Made by a program: the position numbers and the translations under genes. A stretch of DNA of 64,000 nt from Caloranaerobacter sp. TR13 (lineage in GTDB: Bacteria > Bacillota > Clostridia > Tissierellales > Thermohalobacteraceae): NCBI RefSeq assembly GCF_001316435.1, contig NZ_JXLL01000003.1, positions 1 to 64,000 of the forward strand, read 5' to 3'. Shown one piece after another: positions 37,251-46,669 of the stretch. The number at the start of each line of letters is the position of its first letter. Positions within the stretch are counted from its first letter, which is position 1. The notes below the pieces were generated by a model, which did not search any database, had not been told where the DNA came from, and worked only from the letters and a program-made list of their open reading frames with translations.

Positions 37251-37919
37251 TTACTTAGAAATATCGGGTATTATACCTATAACAGGCAAGTCTAAATATC
37301 TTTCTACATCCTCTGGAGTCTTTATTGTATTATCAAGATATTCAATAAAGAAAATTATAAAAATACTTATCATAATGCCTAAAACTCCAGCAATAGCCAT
37401 ATTCAGCTTAGGCTTAGGTTTTACTGGATTTATAGGAACTTCTGCTCTATCTATAACTTGAACATTTTCTATCTTCATTATTTTAACTACATGTTTCATA
37501 AAAACATTAGAAAGCTCATTAGCAATTTTAGCTGCAAGCTCAGGGTCTTTATCAGTAACCTCTATTTTAATAATTTCTGTATCTCTGACTAAAGTAACAT
37601 TGATTTTTTTTCTTAGTTCTTCAGGTGCTAAGTTTAACTTAAGATTTTTTATAACTTCCTTAGATACGACTCTACTCTTTGCTATTTCACCATATGTAGT
37701 TACTAATTTTTGATTTAAAAGTACATCAGAATATTGTATTGTATCTTCACTATTTTTAGGTTTGCCAACCATAAGAGTAGCAAAAGTCTGATACTCAGGC
37801 TCTAATACAAAATAACTTATAATTCCACTAGTAACGACAGATAAAATTGTTATGAGTGCGATTAACCACGCTCTTTTCCATAAAATAAAAAAATACTCCC
37901 TTAATTCAATTTCTTCCAT
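37251..37919 (-). CDS. Wzz/CpsC-type chain-length determinant (short)
   Basis: A 222-residue membrane protein with two membrane segments (about 15-35 and 178-198), extracytoplasmic loop with a Wzz domain, and a short cytoplasmic C-terminus after the second segment (NTIKTPEDVERYLDLPVIGIIP). This is the CpsC form that activates CpsD, whose gene is 46 bases downstream. A second, longer Wzz protein is encoded at the far end of the locus (57822-59141), so two length-control proteins may serve one or two polymers. Confidence 0.9.
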   Translation of the reverse strand: MEEIELREYFFILWKRAWLIALITILSVVTSGIISYFVLEPEYQTFATLMVGKPKNSEDTIQYSDVLLNQKLVTTYGEIAKSRVVSKEVIKNLKLNLAPEELRKKINVTLVRDTEIIKIEVTDKDPELAAKIANELSNVFMKHVVKIMKIENVQVIDRAEVPINPVKPKPKLNMAIAGVLGIMISIFIIFFIEYLDNTIKTPEDVERYLDLPVIGIIPDISK

Positions 37920-38169
37920 GACTGATACCTCCTATTGTAGAACTTACTTTTACTTATTGTACAAGCACACACGAATATTATACTATACAAACATTGGTAA
38001 TTCAACACTAATATAGGAAATATGGGTATTATATTTATTTAAGGTAAATTTTTGTCTAACTTTGTCGACGCTTGTCACATAATTAACATGAAAAATTTTC
38101 TAAAGGGACTATTTTACTATTTATAACTTTTACAAATTATGCTATTATATGAATAAAGGGGGGCGTATT

Positions 38170-38340
38170 ATGTCGAATTTAGTTTCAGCTATGGCAAAAT
38201 TAATGAAAAGAAAAAAAAGAAATGGATATTATGAAGCAAGTGAAATATTAACTGTAAAGGAAAGAAACAGCTTGATAATAGCTTCTATAACATTACTAAT
38301 ACCAGTTTTAATAAGTGGATTACTTTTAATAATAAACTAA
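38170..38340 (+). CDS. small single-pass membrane protein
   Basis: A 56-residue protein: a Lys/Arg-rich stretch (MKRKKRNGYYEASEI, about 11-25) and one C-terminal membrane segment (about 34-54) ending LLLIIN. The start at 38170 follows AAGGGGGG; a strong hairpin terminator follows the stop. It is the only plus-strand gene inside the polysaccharide locus, opposite to its neighbours, with its own upstream region of 250 bases. I do not recognise it; a small regulator of the membrane complex is one possibility. Confidence 0.6.
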   Translation: MSNLVSAMAKLMKRKKRNGYYEASEILTVKERNSLIIASITLLIPVLISGLLLIIN

Positions 38341-38376
38341 ACAAAACCCTAGTAAATACCAGAGTTTTGTTTAGTT
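38335..38376 (+). terminator. terminator of the small membrane protein gene
   Basis: AAACTAAACAAAACCCT pairs with AGAGTTTTGTTTAGTT (one mismatch) across a ten-base loop, followed by ATTTTTATTTT. The arms are A/T-flanked on both sides, so it may also stop the minus-strand gene ending at 38410. Confidence 0.75.
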
Positions 38377-38409
38377 ATTTTTATTTTATTAAACTTTATT
38401 TTTTATAAA

Positions 38410-40299
38410 TTACTTTGAATGACCAACTGCTATTTCAAATGCAACTTCATTGTTGTTAATATCATCTATGTAACTATCTCTTCTATATGTAGGAACTAAT
38501 TCAGTTAAATATTCTTTTAACTCTTCGTTACTGTAAGTATTTAATGTTTTTCTTAAATTCTCAAGTTTTTTCATCAATAACTTATAATCATTAAATATAG
38601 GCTTACCAATAAATATTTTCTCATGTCTTGTGGATGTTATTCCTTCTTCATCTAATAGCAACTCTTCATATAACTTTTCACCTGGTCTTAAACCTATAAA
38701 CTCTATAGGTATATCTACATCTGGTTCAAAACCTGATAATTTTATTAAATCTCTTGCTAAATCTACAATTTTAACTGGTTCACCCATATCCAATACAAAT
38801 ATTTCTCCACCTTGTGCCATAGCACCTGCTTGGATAACAAGTTGTGCTGCCTCTGGAATAGTCATAAAATATCTTATAATCTCTGGATGAGTTACAGTAA
38901 CAGGGCCGCCTTCCGCGATTTGTTTTTTAAATAAAGGTATAACACTACCATTACTACCTAATACGTTTCCAAATCTTACTGCCACAAACTCAGTTTTACT
39001 AACCTTGTCTATAGATTGAACTATCATTTCACATATTCTCTTTGTTGCTCCCATTACATTCGTAGGATTAACAGCTTTATCAGTAGAAATCAAAACAAAT
39101 TTCTTAACTCCATACTTGTCCGCTGCTTGAGCAACATTTAGTGTGCCAAAAACATTGTTCTTAACAGCTTCTTTTGGATTATCCTCCATCAATGGCACAT
39201 GTTTATGAGCTGCAGCATGGAATACAACATCTGGTCTAAACTTATCCATAACCTCTTCTATCCTTTCTTTTTCTCGAATAGAAGCGATAACTACCTTTAA
39301 GTTTAAATCCTTATATTTCCTTTTTAATTCATTTTGTAAATCGTAAGCATTATTCTCATATATATCTAGAATAATAAGTTCACTAGGTTTAAACTTAGCT
39401 ATCTGTCTACACAGTTCTGAACCAATAGAACCTCCACCACCAGTAACTAATACTTTTTTATTTCTCAAATAGCCACTTATCTCTTCAATATTTAATTTGA
39501 CTTGTTCTCTACCTAATAAATCTTCTATTTGAACATCTCTTATATCATTTATAGTAACTTTACCATCAATAAGTTCAAACATTCCAGGAAGTATCTTAAG
39601 TTTACATTTCGTTCTTTTACATTCTTCAACAATCTCTCTAATATCCTTTTTACTAGCAGATGGAATAGCAATTATTATTTCATCAATCTTTTTCTTTCTA
39701 GCTACACTCACTATATCCCATCTTTGGCCTAAAACTGGAACACCATTTATTCTTTGCCCTTCTTTTTTTTCATCATCATCGATTACAGCAACTGGTTTAC
39801 TGTTTAAATCTTTATGATTCTTTAACTCTTTTATAACCATTGCTCCAGCATCGCCTGCACCAATAATCATAACCCTTTTTTCATTACTACTTATTTTAAA
39901 ATCTCTATTCTTTACCCTTCTTAATGCTCTATAACTAAAACGAACTCCACCAATTAACATCATATCAATCATAGTTACAAGTATATATATGCTTCTTGGT
40001 AAATGAGCCTGTTTTATGAATAGATAACTTAATATTGCAGCGTTAGCTACTACTGTTGCTACTACTATTTGAACAAGTTCTTCTATACTAGCATACTTCC
40101 ATAGATTTTTATAAAGTTTAAAGTAGTAAAACACAATTATTTTAATAGTAGTTATAGCCAAAATATTATCTAAATACTTATGAAAGTGTTCAGGTGGTAA
40201 AACTCCATCAAACCTTAAGTAGAAAGCCAGATAAAAAGCTAAATTAATTAAAAACATGTCTATTGTAATTAAATATATGGTTCTTAATTTTTTTTGCAT
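38410..40299 (-). CDS. membrane-bound nucleotide-sugar 4,6-dehydratase (WbpM/PglF/CapD family)
   Basis: A 629-residue enzyme. Four N-terminal membrane segments (about 10-120), a first Rossmann-like fold (about 140-260, VMIIGAGDAGAMVIKEL) and a catalytic SDR domain (about 285-600) with VTGGGGSIGSELC, ISTDKAVNPTNVMGATKR and an FGNVLGS segment. It dehydrates UDP-GlcNAc to the 4-keto-6-deoxy sugar that starts bacillosamine, FucNAc or QuiNAc synthesis. This would be the source of a 6-deoxy amino sugar that the initiating transferase at 52133 could load. Within the locus, downstream of the flippase. Confidence 0.93.
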   Translation of the reverse strand: MQKKLRTIYLITIDMFLINLAFYLAFYLRFDGVLPPEHFHKYLDNILAITTIKIIVFYYFKLYKNLWKYASIEELVQIVVATVVANAAILSYLFIKQAHLPRSIYILVTMIDMMLIGGVRFSYRALRRVKNRDFKISSNEKRVMIIGAGDAGAMVIKELKNHKDLNSKPVAVIDDDEKKEGQRINGVPVLGQRWDIVSVARKKKIDEIIIAIPSASKKDIREIVEECKRTKCKLKILPGMFELIDGKVTINDIRDVQIEDLLGREQVKLNIEEISGYLRNKKVLVTGGGGSIGSELCRQIAKFKPSELIILDIYENNAYDLQNELKRKYKDLNLKVVIASIREKERIEEVMDKFRPDVVFHAAAHKHVPLMEDNPKEAVKNNVFGTLNVAQAADKYGVKKFVLISTDKAVNPTNVMGATKRICEMIVQSIDKVSKTEFVAVRFGNVLGSNGSVIPLFKKQIAEGGPVTVTHPEIIRYFMTIPEAAQLVIQAGAMAQGGEIFVLDMGEPVKIVDLARDLIKLSGFEPDVDIPIEFIGLRPGEKLYEELLLDEEGITSTRHEKIFIGKPIFNDYKLLMKKLENLRKTLNTYSNEELKEYLTELVPTYRRDSYIDDINNNEVAFEIAVGHSK

Positions 40300-40471
40300 A
40301 GCTAAGACCCCTTTATAATTTGGTTTTTTAAAAAACCTAATCTTTAAACTCTTTAGCCACTTTATTTATGAATAAGGACTTTTTCTTACAAACCCTAGCA
40401 CTTCATACATTCCATAATTGACATATTCCATTACTATATGATTAAATTGTTTCTTTATATTTAAGTATTTG

Positions 40472-41989
40472 CTACACTTTTTTCAATTTCTTTTTTAGCG
40501 TACTCACCATTGTATCAACTTCTTCTATCTTCATAAAATAAATGATAATAAAATGTATTACTGCTCCAATACCTATTGAAATGATTAAAGATAAATTAGC
40601 ATTTATACTATTAAGTAAAATATTATAAGAAACTTTAGCTATTACCCCCATAACTAATGAAGCACATAGGATTTTTATGAAAGAAATAATTATGCTCTTC
40701 ATGCCAAATGAACCTATTTTCTTTCTTAGGCTTATAAATAGTAATACTGTACAAAATATAGCTGATATACTAGTAGCAAATGCTAGACCACCTATGCCTA
40801 AAAATTTGGATAAAATAATATTTAAAATAATGTTCATAACCATAGCTATAGCTGCATTAATCATAGGTGTTTTAGTATCTTGCATAGCATAAAAAGCCCT
40901 TGATAAAACTTCCCTTAAACCAAAACTAACCATGCCTATGGAATAAAAGAATAAAGCATAGGAAGTCATAGATATAGCATTTGCATCGAAAGCCCCTCTT
41001 CCAAATAGTAATCTAACTATAGGCTCTGCAAATATCATCGCTCCTACTGTAGCTGGTAGGACTAATAAGTTAATAGAACTTATAGCTTCTGATAGAGTTT
41101 TTTTAAGTCCAATCATATTGTTTTCTACTGCCATTTTTGAAATCATAGGGTACATTACAGTTGCGATAGATATAACAAATATACCTTGAACAAATCCATT
41201 AAGTCTATTGGCATAATTAAGGGCTGAAATTCCTCCTATAGCTATTTGGGAAGCCAAGGTTCTATCTACTAAAATATTTATCTGATTTACTGATACTCCA
41301 ATTATTACAGGAAGAGCTATATACGCCATATCTTTTATATGTTCATCTTTAATATTTAAGATAAATTCGTATTTATATCCTTTTTTATATGCAGATGGTA
41401 ATACTAAAATTAATTGAGACGCAATAGCTATTACACTACCTATTGATAATACTAAAATATTTGTTTTAGAACTAATAAATATTGATAATATTATAATAAA
41501 ATTGAGAGGGAAACCTACCAATGCTGGTATGGTGTAATTCCCTTTTATTTGAAGAAACCCTTTAAAAATATATACAACCCCTGTGAAATATATGCCTAGC
41601 AAACTTATTTTCGTAAATTTAACTGCTAGAACTAAAGTATCTCCTTCAAATCCCGAAGCAAATAATTTCACTATTTGATTTGTAAATAAAAATCCTAAAA
41701 TAACTATGAAAGTACACATAACAATTAATACATTTACCAAATTGTTAGTGTATATGTTAGCTTCTACTATTCCACTACTATTTTCTATTTTGCTGTACAT
41801 GGGAATATAACCTGTAGCTATACCTGTCCCTATAAAGGAAAATATAACCATAGGTATGGTTATAGATATTAAATAGGCATCACTAATATTAGATGCACCA
41901 TAAAAATATGATAACGTAATATCCCTAGCAAATCCAAATATTTTTGAAAATATAGTTAATATCATTAAAATTATTGCTGTTTTCTTCAT
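40472..41989 (-). CDS. MurJ/MviN-type lipid-linked sugar flippase
   Basis: A 505-residue polytopic protein with about 14 membrane segments. It opens with KKTAIILMILTIFSKIFGFARD and contains the MOP-superfamily MurJ pieces (FLGIGGLAFATSISA, FGLREVLSRAFYAMQDTKTP). Length and motifs fit MurJ rather than a typical Wzx, yet it lies between the polymerase and dehydratase genes of the polysaccharide locus. It therefore either flips lipid II or acts as the repeat-unit flippase of this locus. No other Wzx is present, favouring the latter. Confidence 0.87.
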   Translation of the reverse strand: MKKTAIILMILTIFSKIFGFARDITLSYFYGASNISDAYLISITIPMVIFSFIGTGIATGYIPMYSKIENSSGIVEANIYTNNLVNVLIVMCTFIVILGFLFTNQIVKLFASGFEGDTLVLAVKFTKISLLGIYFTGVVYIFKGFLQIKGNYTIPALVGFPLNFIIILSIFISSKTNILVLSIGSVIAIASQLILVLPSAYKKGYKYEFILNIKDEHIKDMAYIALPVIIGVSVNQINILVDRTLASQIAIGGISALNYANRLNGFVQGIFVISIATVMYPMISKMAVENNMIGLKKTLSEAISSINLLVLPATVGAMIFAEPIVRLLFGRGAFDANAISMTSYALFFYSIGMVSFGLREVLSRAFYAMQDTKTPMINAAIAMVMNIILNIILSKFLGIGGLAFATSISAIFCTVLLFISLRKKIGSFGMKSIIISFIKILCASLVMGVIAKVSYNILLNSINANLSLIISIGIGAVIHFIIIYFMKIEEVDTMVSTLKKKLKKV

Positions 41990-42021
41990 TTAGTTTACCT
42001 CTTTAATATCTTGCTTTATTA

Positions 42022-43320
42022 TCATTTGCGTCCATTATTATTCAAGCTTTTTATTCTATCATTCTCATGATTTGTATATAGATATAGTAACAATAGTAAT
42101 AATAATAATCCACCTGTTAGCAATGTAGTTAATAAAGCGGAATCGTTTAATGCTAATATAGAAAAGAGAGACAACCCAATCACTAATTCTTTCTTAATAT
42201 TCTTACTAAAAGAATTTATTAAAATTAGAATCATTGAAAATAGTATAGAAAAAACAAACATACCTAATATACCCATATTTGCATAAGCATCTGCTAAATA
42301 TCCTGTGTTAGCATTGTTTTCAATATTACCAAAATACATATATCCTATCATGTTAGCCGTTTTAATTGCATAAGGTGAACTTGTCCCAATTATTTTTCCT
42401 ATAACGCCCTCAGAAAAATGCAATAATTCATTTTTTGAAAAAAAATCAAAGTAGAAAAACTTTAATTGAGAAGGTACAAATAATAATCTCCTAATTATTA
42501 ATGATGGAAACATTATATGGCCAAATAATTTATATGTCATAAATGCAAGTAATACTCCTATTGGTGCTAACAAAGATATCTTACTTAAAAAATAATCTCT
42601 CTCTAAAATTTTGATAACTATTATTATAGCTAATGGTATAAACAAAAATGCTTTAAGAGCAGTTATCAAGTAAATTAATAATTGCAAAACAACTGAAATA
42701 GCTAATAGCTTTTTATTTTTGTTGATATAAGAAATAGTTATTAAAAAGGGATTTATAATTTTAGCTTGCCATGAAACTAAGTATTCCATTAAAAATGGAT
42801 ATTTAACTATTGATCTTACTTCATAAACTCTACTTAAATTTAAGGCTTTTAGTGTAGGAATCCCATTTGCCTTAATCATAGAAATATATACAAACACAGA
42901 AATTATAGCAATAACCCAGTATAATATAATATATGAGTTTTTGATTTTTCTTAGTTTTATACTTGGAATGATTCTTAATATTTGACACTCTAAAATAAAG
43001 CAAATACAACTTAGTGTTAAAAATATATTAGATTCATTAGCAAAAGAATATGTTGTAAACATTGGCATAATCATAATAATAAAGTGTAATTGTAAAAAAA
43101 TAGATGAGGGCTTTGTATTATCTTTTGGCAAAACTGTAAAAATTGATACAAACCATAAAAAACTAATAATATATTTATATATATTAAAATCTAAAACAAA
43201 TCCCATATAATGATATAACTTATTAACAAATTTAACATACACAAAATCTAATATTAGCTTATATATTAATAATAAAATAAATATGTTAAAATTTTTATTT
43301 TTAATTTTAATAATATTCAT
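42022..43320 (-). CDS. O-antigen/oligosaccharide repeat-unit polymerase (Wzy-like)
   Basis: A 432-residue very hydrophobic protein with about 11-12 membrane segments and a long extracytoplasmic loop around 290-345, the usual Wzy pattern. Sequence conservation in this family is poor, so the call rests on topology and location between a flippase and a glycosyltransferase region. It ends in a leucine-rich last segment and a basic tail. The IS3 remnant region begins immediately upstream of its start codon, so an original promoter or gene may have been lost there. Confidence 0.75.
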   Translation of the reverse strand: MNIIKIKNKNFNIFILLLIYKLILDFVYVKFVNKLYHYMGFVLDFNIYKYIISFLWFVSIFTVLPKDNTKPSSIFLQLHFIIMIMPMFTTYSFANESNIFLTLSCICFILECQILRIIPSIKLRKIKNSYIILYWVIAIISVFVYISMIKANGIPTLKALNLSRVYEVRSIVKYPFLMEYLVSWQAKIINPFLITISYINKNKKLLAISVVLQLLIYLITALKAFLFIPLAIIIVIKILERDYFLSKISLLAPIGVLLAFMTYKLFGHIMFPSLIIRRLLFVPSQLKFFYFDFFSKNELLHFSEGVIGKIIGTSSPYAIKTANMIGYMYFGNIENNANTGYLADAYANMGILGMFVFSILFSMILILINSFSKNIKKELVIGLSLFSILALNDSALLTTLLTGGLLLLLLLLYLYTNHENDRIKSLNNNGRK

Positions 43321-43552
43321 AACATCTCCTCATTAACCCATTTTTTTACTGTAGATTAATAGTCCTCGTCCCTAACTGGATCTTAAAAACTCAAATATAA
43401 TTTCTATATCCATCTTAGAAAATATCTGGTGTTAGTATAGTTTTATAGATATAAATCAGTTAATTCAATAAAGTAATAACTGAAAGGATATATCCATAAG
43501 AAAAACAAAAGAGTTTGAATCAATATTTTAAAGATACTATAGTCATTTTTTT

Positions 43553-43760
43553 CATTCTGGTAGTTATATTAAAGAATTAATCACCGAATATTGTATTTCT
43601 GTGGATACCATCTATAAACGAATTAAGAAGTTTTCACCTATATCGTTGTTGAATGGTAAAGCGACTAATTTAATTGATATAGAAGCATTACAAAAACAAA
43701 TAGCATGTTAACAAGAGAAAAATGAAGTTCTAAAAAAACTATAACAATATTCTCAAAACA
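43553..43760 (+). pseudogene. IS3-family transposase OrfA remnant
   Basis: An open stretch of 52 codons reads HSGSYIKELITEYCISVDTI, then YKRIKKFSPIS and IDIEALQKQIAC before a stop, continuing as QEKNEVLKKL after it. This is the helix-turn-helix and leucine-zipper part of an IS3/IS150-type OrfA. A frameshift precedes it (FKDTIV in another frame from about 43527). Two stops and the frameshift show it is dead. Confidence 0.75.
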
Positions 43761-43986
43761 CGAACTTCCTCCTATCATTGAACAACTATCTTAAGTTTTC
43801 TTAAAATTACATAGTTCTTCAAGCTTTCCCTTAAGGTTTTATTTATTCGCTGGTCTGCCCTTGACATTGAGCCTCCACATCCACGATTTTCTAGCTCAAA
43901 GGGTAGGCCAAATCATTTTAGAGTATGCCCCTTTTTAGCTATTATGGATGTCCCCAATAACAAGGGGGCGTTTCCCCAGACCTTCA

Positions 43987-44158
43987 TTACAGGGTTATCT
44001 TTACTTTTACATCTGCCTTCTTCAAGTATTCGTAATATTCCATTGGTGCATGTATTTTGTTCCGGAATGAATCCATTTCGTATTGTAGTTTTTTTACAAA
44101 GGCATGAACTTCTTTGTGAAGAACATACCATAAGTACCATGTTAAGGTAATAGAAACA
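43987..44158 (-). pseudogene. unidentified C-terminal coding fragment inside the IS remnant
   Basis: An open stretch of about 56 codons with no start site reads VSITLTWYLWYVLHKEVHAF and ends in ADVKVKITL before TAA. It looks like the tail of a larger protein, plausibly another transposase, inserted between the OrfA and OrfB scraps in the opposite direction. I do not recognise the family. Confidence 0.4.
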
Positions 44159-44400
44159 CCTTACAACTCTTATTATAATACTTTATCTCATACCTATACT
44201 AAACGCAAACTAGAAAAAAATATTAAAGAAAGTTATTTATTAAATTTATACTAAATCTAGGTACAATACACTAAAGATTTCACCATATTCTTTCTGAAAA
44301 AGAACATACAGTGAGCTTACAAAAGTGCAAAGAATGATGCAAAAGCTTAACATGCATGCTATTACAATCAAAAAGTATAAACCTTTGTCTTATATGCCAT
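44155..44400 (+). pseudogene. IS3-family transposase OrfB remnant
   Basis: Reads YNSYYNTLSHTYTKRKLEKN, then FHHILSEKEHTVSLQKCK and, after a frameshift, RMMQKLNMHAITIKKYKP. This matches the N-terminal HTH_21 region of IS3-type OrfB. The catalytic DDE part is missing. Same strand as the OrfA scrap, consistent with one element broken by an insertion. Confidence 0.7.
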
Positions 44401-44514
44401 TTTACCCATATCTCTGTATTATAATTATATTTTTTCCATTGTAATTAATAGTCCTATCCGTTCAAAATACTATTAAGATAAAACTTTTTATAAGTTTCTT
44501 AATATTCAGTTCTC

Positions 44515-45615
44515 TTATCTAAATATTTCATCTAAATTTTTTACCACCTTTTCCCAAATATAATGAAATTGTATCTTTTCTATATTCCTCATTTTTTCAT
44601 TAAGTAAATGTCTATTGTTATTAATATAACTTATTAATTCTCTAATCTCTTCAACATTACTACCATCAACTACAAATCCTATATCATTTTCTTTTAAAAA
44701 TTCTTCAAGCACTGAACCTCTGCTAACAATAATAGGTGTTTTGGTTATTATTGCCTCGAAAAACTTTACGGGATATGATACTTTCCAATTATTAATTTTT
44801 ATATCATATACAACATATAGTATATCTGCTTGACTATACAATTTCACACTTTGTGAAAAATGATACAATCCAGTTATATTGGCATTATTATAATTACTTT
44901 CTATTTCTTTTAATTTGCTATATGCACCTCCTGTTCCATGTATAGCTACTTCTACCCCTTCTATATTATTGCATGCATCCATTAAATTTTTTAATTCATT
45001 ATATTGCCTTACAGCACCTATGTAAGCTATTCTTAATTTATCTGATTGTGCTTTCGTACACCCAATATAATTTTGTGACTCTGGATAGTTTGGCAAATAA
45101 ATTAATTTATTCCTATTTTCTTGTTTCATAGTAGTCATTTGAATTTTATTCACATAGATTATAAAATGTGATTTATCTTGCAATAAATTAACAAGTCTTC
45201 TTATTATAAATTTTATTTTTTGCTTTCGACTTTGTCCTTCATAAAATTCATGCATATCAAATATTAGTTTACAATTTTTATGCATACAAAAATATCCAGC
45301 TATTACTCCATCTAAATCATGGCAGTGCAGATAATTATATTCTTTATCCTTTAAATAGTTTTTACATTCTTTTATAAACTTTATATATGGTATAATTTGT
45401 TTATACCCCGTTCCATATTTTGCATAAGGAAAAAACCTTTTAATTTTTATTCCTTCAATTTCTTCTATTTCTCTATTTTTATATTCATTCTCTCTATCCC
45501 AACATAATATTTCAACATCAAAGCCTTTGGAAACTAGATATTTTGCCTCTTTATATACCCTTACATCTGGATGAAAACTATTAGTAAGAATCATTTTAAT
45601 TTTCTTCATGTCCAT
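44515..45615 (-). CDS. GT4-type glycosyltransferase
   Basis: A 366-residue GT-B-fold retaining glycosyltransferase. The C-terminal half contains LRIAYIGAVRQYNEL and the nucleotide-binding region around SYPVKFFEAIITKTPIIVSR (E-x7-E-like). No signal peptide; cytoplasmic face of the membrane expected. Start ATG at 45615 chosen without a strong ribosome site. It lies downstream of the nucleotide-sugar genes and next to the IS remnant; donor and acceptor cannot be read from the sequence. Confidence 0.83.
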   Translation of the reverse strand: MDMKKIKMILTNSFHPDVRVYKEAKYLVSKGFDVEILCWDRENEYKNREIEEIEGIKIKRFFPYAKYGTGYKQIIPYIKFIKECKNYLKDKEYNYLHCHDLDGVIAGYFCMHKNCKLIFDMHEFYEGQSRKQKIKFIIRRLVNLLQDKSHFIIYVNKIQMTTMKQENRNKLIYLPNYPESQNYIGCTKAQSDKLRIAYIGAVRQYNELKNLMDACNNIEGVEVAIHGTGGAYSKLKEIESNYNNANITGLYHFSQSVKLYSQADILYVVYDIKINNWKVSYPVKFFEAIITKTPIIVSRGSVLEEFLKENDIGFVVDGSNVEEIRELISYINNNRHLLNEKMRNIEKIQFHYIWEKVVKNLDEIFR

Positions 45616-45642
45616 TTCACAACTTTCTTATAGTCTTTTATT

Positions 45643-46656
45643 TTAATACTTATACGCCTTCAAAACAATCTCCATTGCCTTTCTACCTTCTTCTCCACTT
45701 ATCAGCGGTTCTCTATTATTATTTATTGCATCTATAAAGTCTTTATAAAGTGGAGTATGTCCTTTTCCATAGACACTATCTATCTCTGTACTATCATCTT
45801 CTTTATCATAATCTCTCTGATCTTCAAATATCCAAGTTTTTATTTCGTTAACTGCCAAACCACCTATAACTACTGTTCCTTTTTCTCCAAATATACTTAA
45901 AGTTTCTTCTAAGTTCTTTGGATATACACAGGCACTTCCTTCTACTATCCCAATAGAGCCATTTTTAAATCGTATAAGTATTGCACCAAAGTCTTCCATT
46001 TCTATGTTTCTTAAAAATGTTCCTCTTTCTGCATACACTCTTTCTACTTCTGAACCCATCATCCATTGAAGAAGATCAATATTATGTATACATTGGTTCA
46101 TTAGAGTTCCACCGTCTAGTGCCTTAGTCCCTCTCCATGGTGCTTGTTTGTAATAATCATCATTTCTATTCCAAAGTATTCTAGCTGTTCCGTTTACAAT
46201 TTTACCAAATCTTCCTTCTTCTATAGCTCTCCTTAATTTTTGTATTGGTGGATTGAATCTGTTTTGATGACACACTCCAAGCTTTAGATTTTTCTTTTTA
46301 GCTAATTTAATCATTTCATCTGCATCAGCAGAAGATAAAGCCATAGGTTTTTCTACCAAAACATGTTTGCCTGCATTTAAACAATCTATAGCATGTTTTG
46401 CATGATAACCACTTTCTGTTGCTATAGCAACTACATCAATATTTTCTTTTTCTAACATTTTTATATAATCTGTATAAACCTTTACATTTGCATTCTTTAT
46501 TACGTTTTCATATTGTTTTTTTCTTTCAATCGCCTTTTCTTCAACTATATCGCATAACGCTACAAGTTCTGCATCATCCTTATTATTTATCAAAGCTTCA
46601 ACATGTTTATAAGATATTCTTCCACACCCAATAATCGTAAATTTAAGTTTTGACAT
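45643..46656 (-). CDS. Gfo/Idh/MocA oxidoreductase, WbpB/WlbA-like
   Basis: A 337-residue NAD-dependent dehydrogenase similar to WlbA/WbpB, which oxidises C-3 of UDP-GlcNAc-uronic acid to a 3-keto sugar. Rossmann motif FTIIGCGRISYKH (about 6-18), the family EKP motif in HVLVEKPMALS (about 90-100) and the catalytic-region MNQCIHNIDLLQW (about 180-192). ATG at 46656 preferred, as GGGGTGG lies five bases upstream. It follows the UDP-sugar 6-dehydrogenase by 13 bases and shares the operon with a DegT aminotransferase, giving the A-B-E order of enzymes for 2,3-diamino-uronic acids. Confidence 0.87.
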   Translation of the reverse strand: MSKLKFTIIGCGRISYKHVEALINNKDDAELVALCDIVEEKAIERKKQYENVIKNANVKVYTDYIKMLEKENIDVVAIATESGYHAKHAIDCLNAGKHVLVEKPMALSSADADEMIKLAKKKNLKLGVCHQNRFNPPIQKLRRAIEEGRFGKIVNGTARILWNRNDDYYKQAPWRGTKALDGGTLMNQCIHNIDLLQWMMGSEVERVYAERGTFLRNIEMEDFGAILIRFKNGSIGIVEGSACVYPKNLEETLSIFGEKGTVVIGGLAVNEIKTWIFEDQRDYDKEDDSTEIDSVYGKGHTPLYKDFIDAINNNREPLISGEEGRKAMEIVLKAYKY

Positions 46657-46669
46657 TTGCTCCACCCCA

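Larger units (their letters stand above)
43321..44514. other. decayed insertion-sequence region
   Basis: Almost 1.2 kb with no intact gene, between the polymerase and a glycosyltransferase. It contains plus-strand scraps of both IS3-type transposase reading frames (43553-43760 and about 44155-44400). These are split by about 360 bases of different sequence that include a minus-strand coding scrap (43987-44158) and a more G/C-rich segment (43850-44000). Nothing functional is evident. Confidence 0.7.

Noticed and set aside
40322-40337. 16-base palindrome GGTTTTTTAAAAAACC before the dehydratase gene
   Set aside because: It is made of A and T tracts that form palindromes easily in such AT-rich DNA; no T-run after a stable stem.
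43913-44150. Two overlapping 68-75 codon open frames on both strands
   Set aside because: Neither has a ribosome site, and a third frame reads a better protein-like tail; the region is a decayed insertion.
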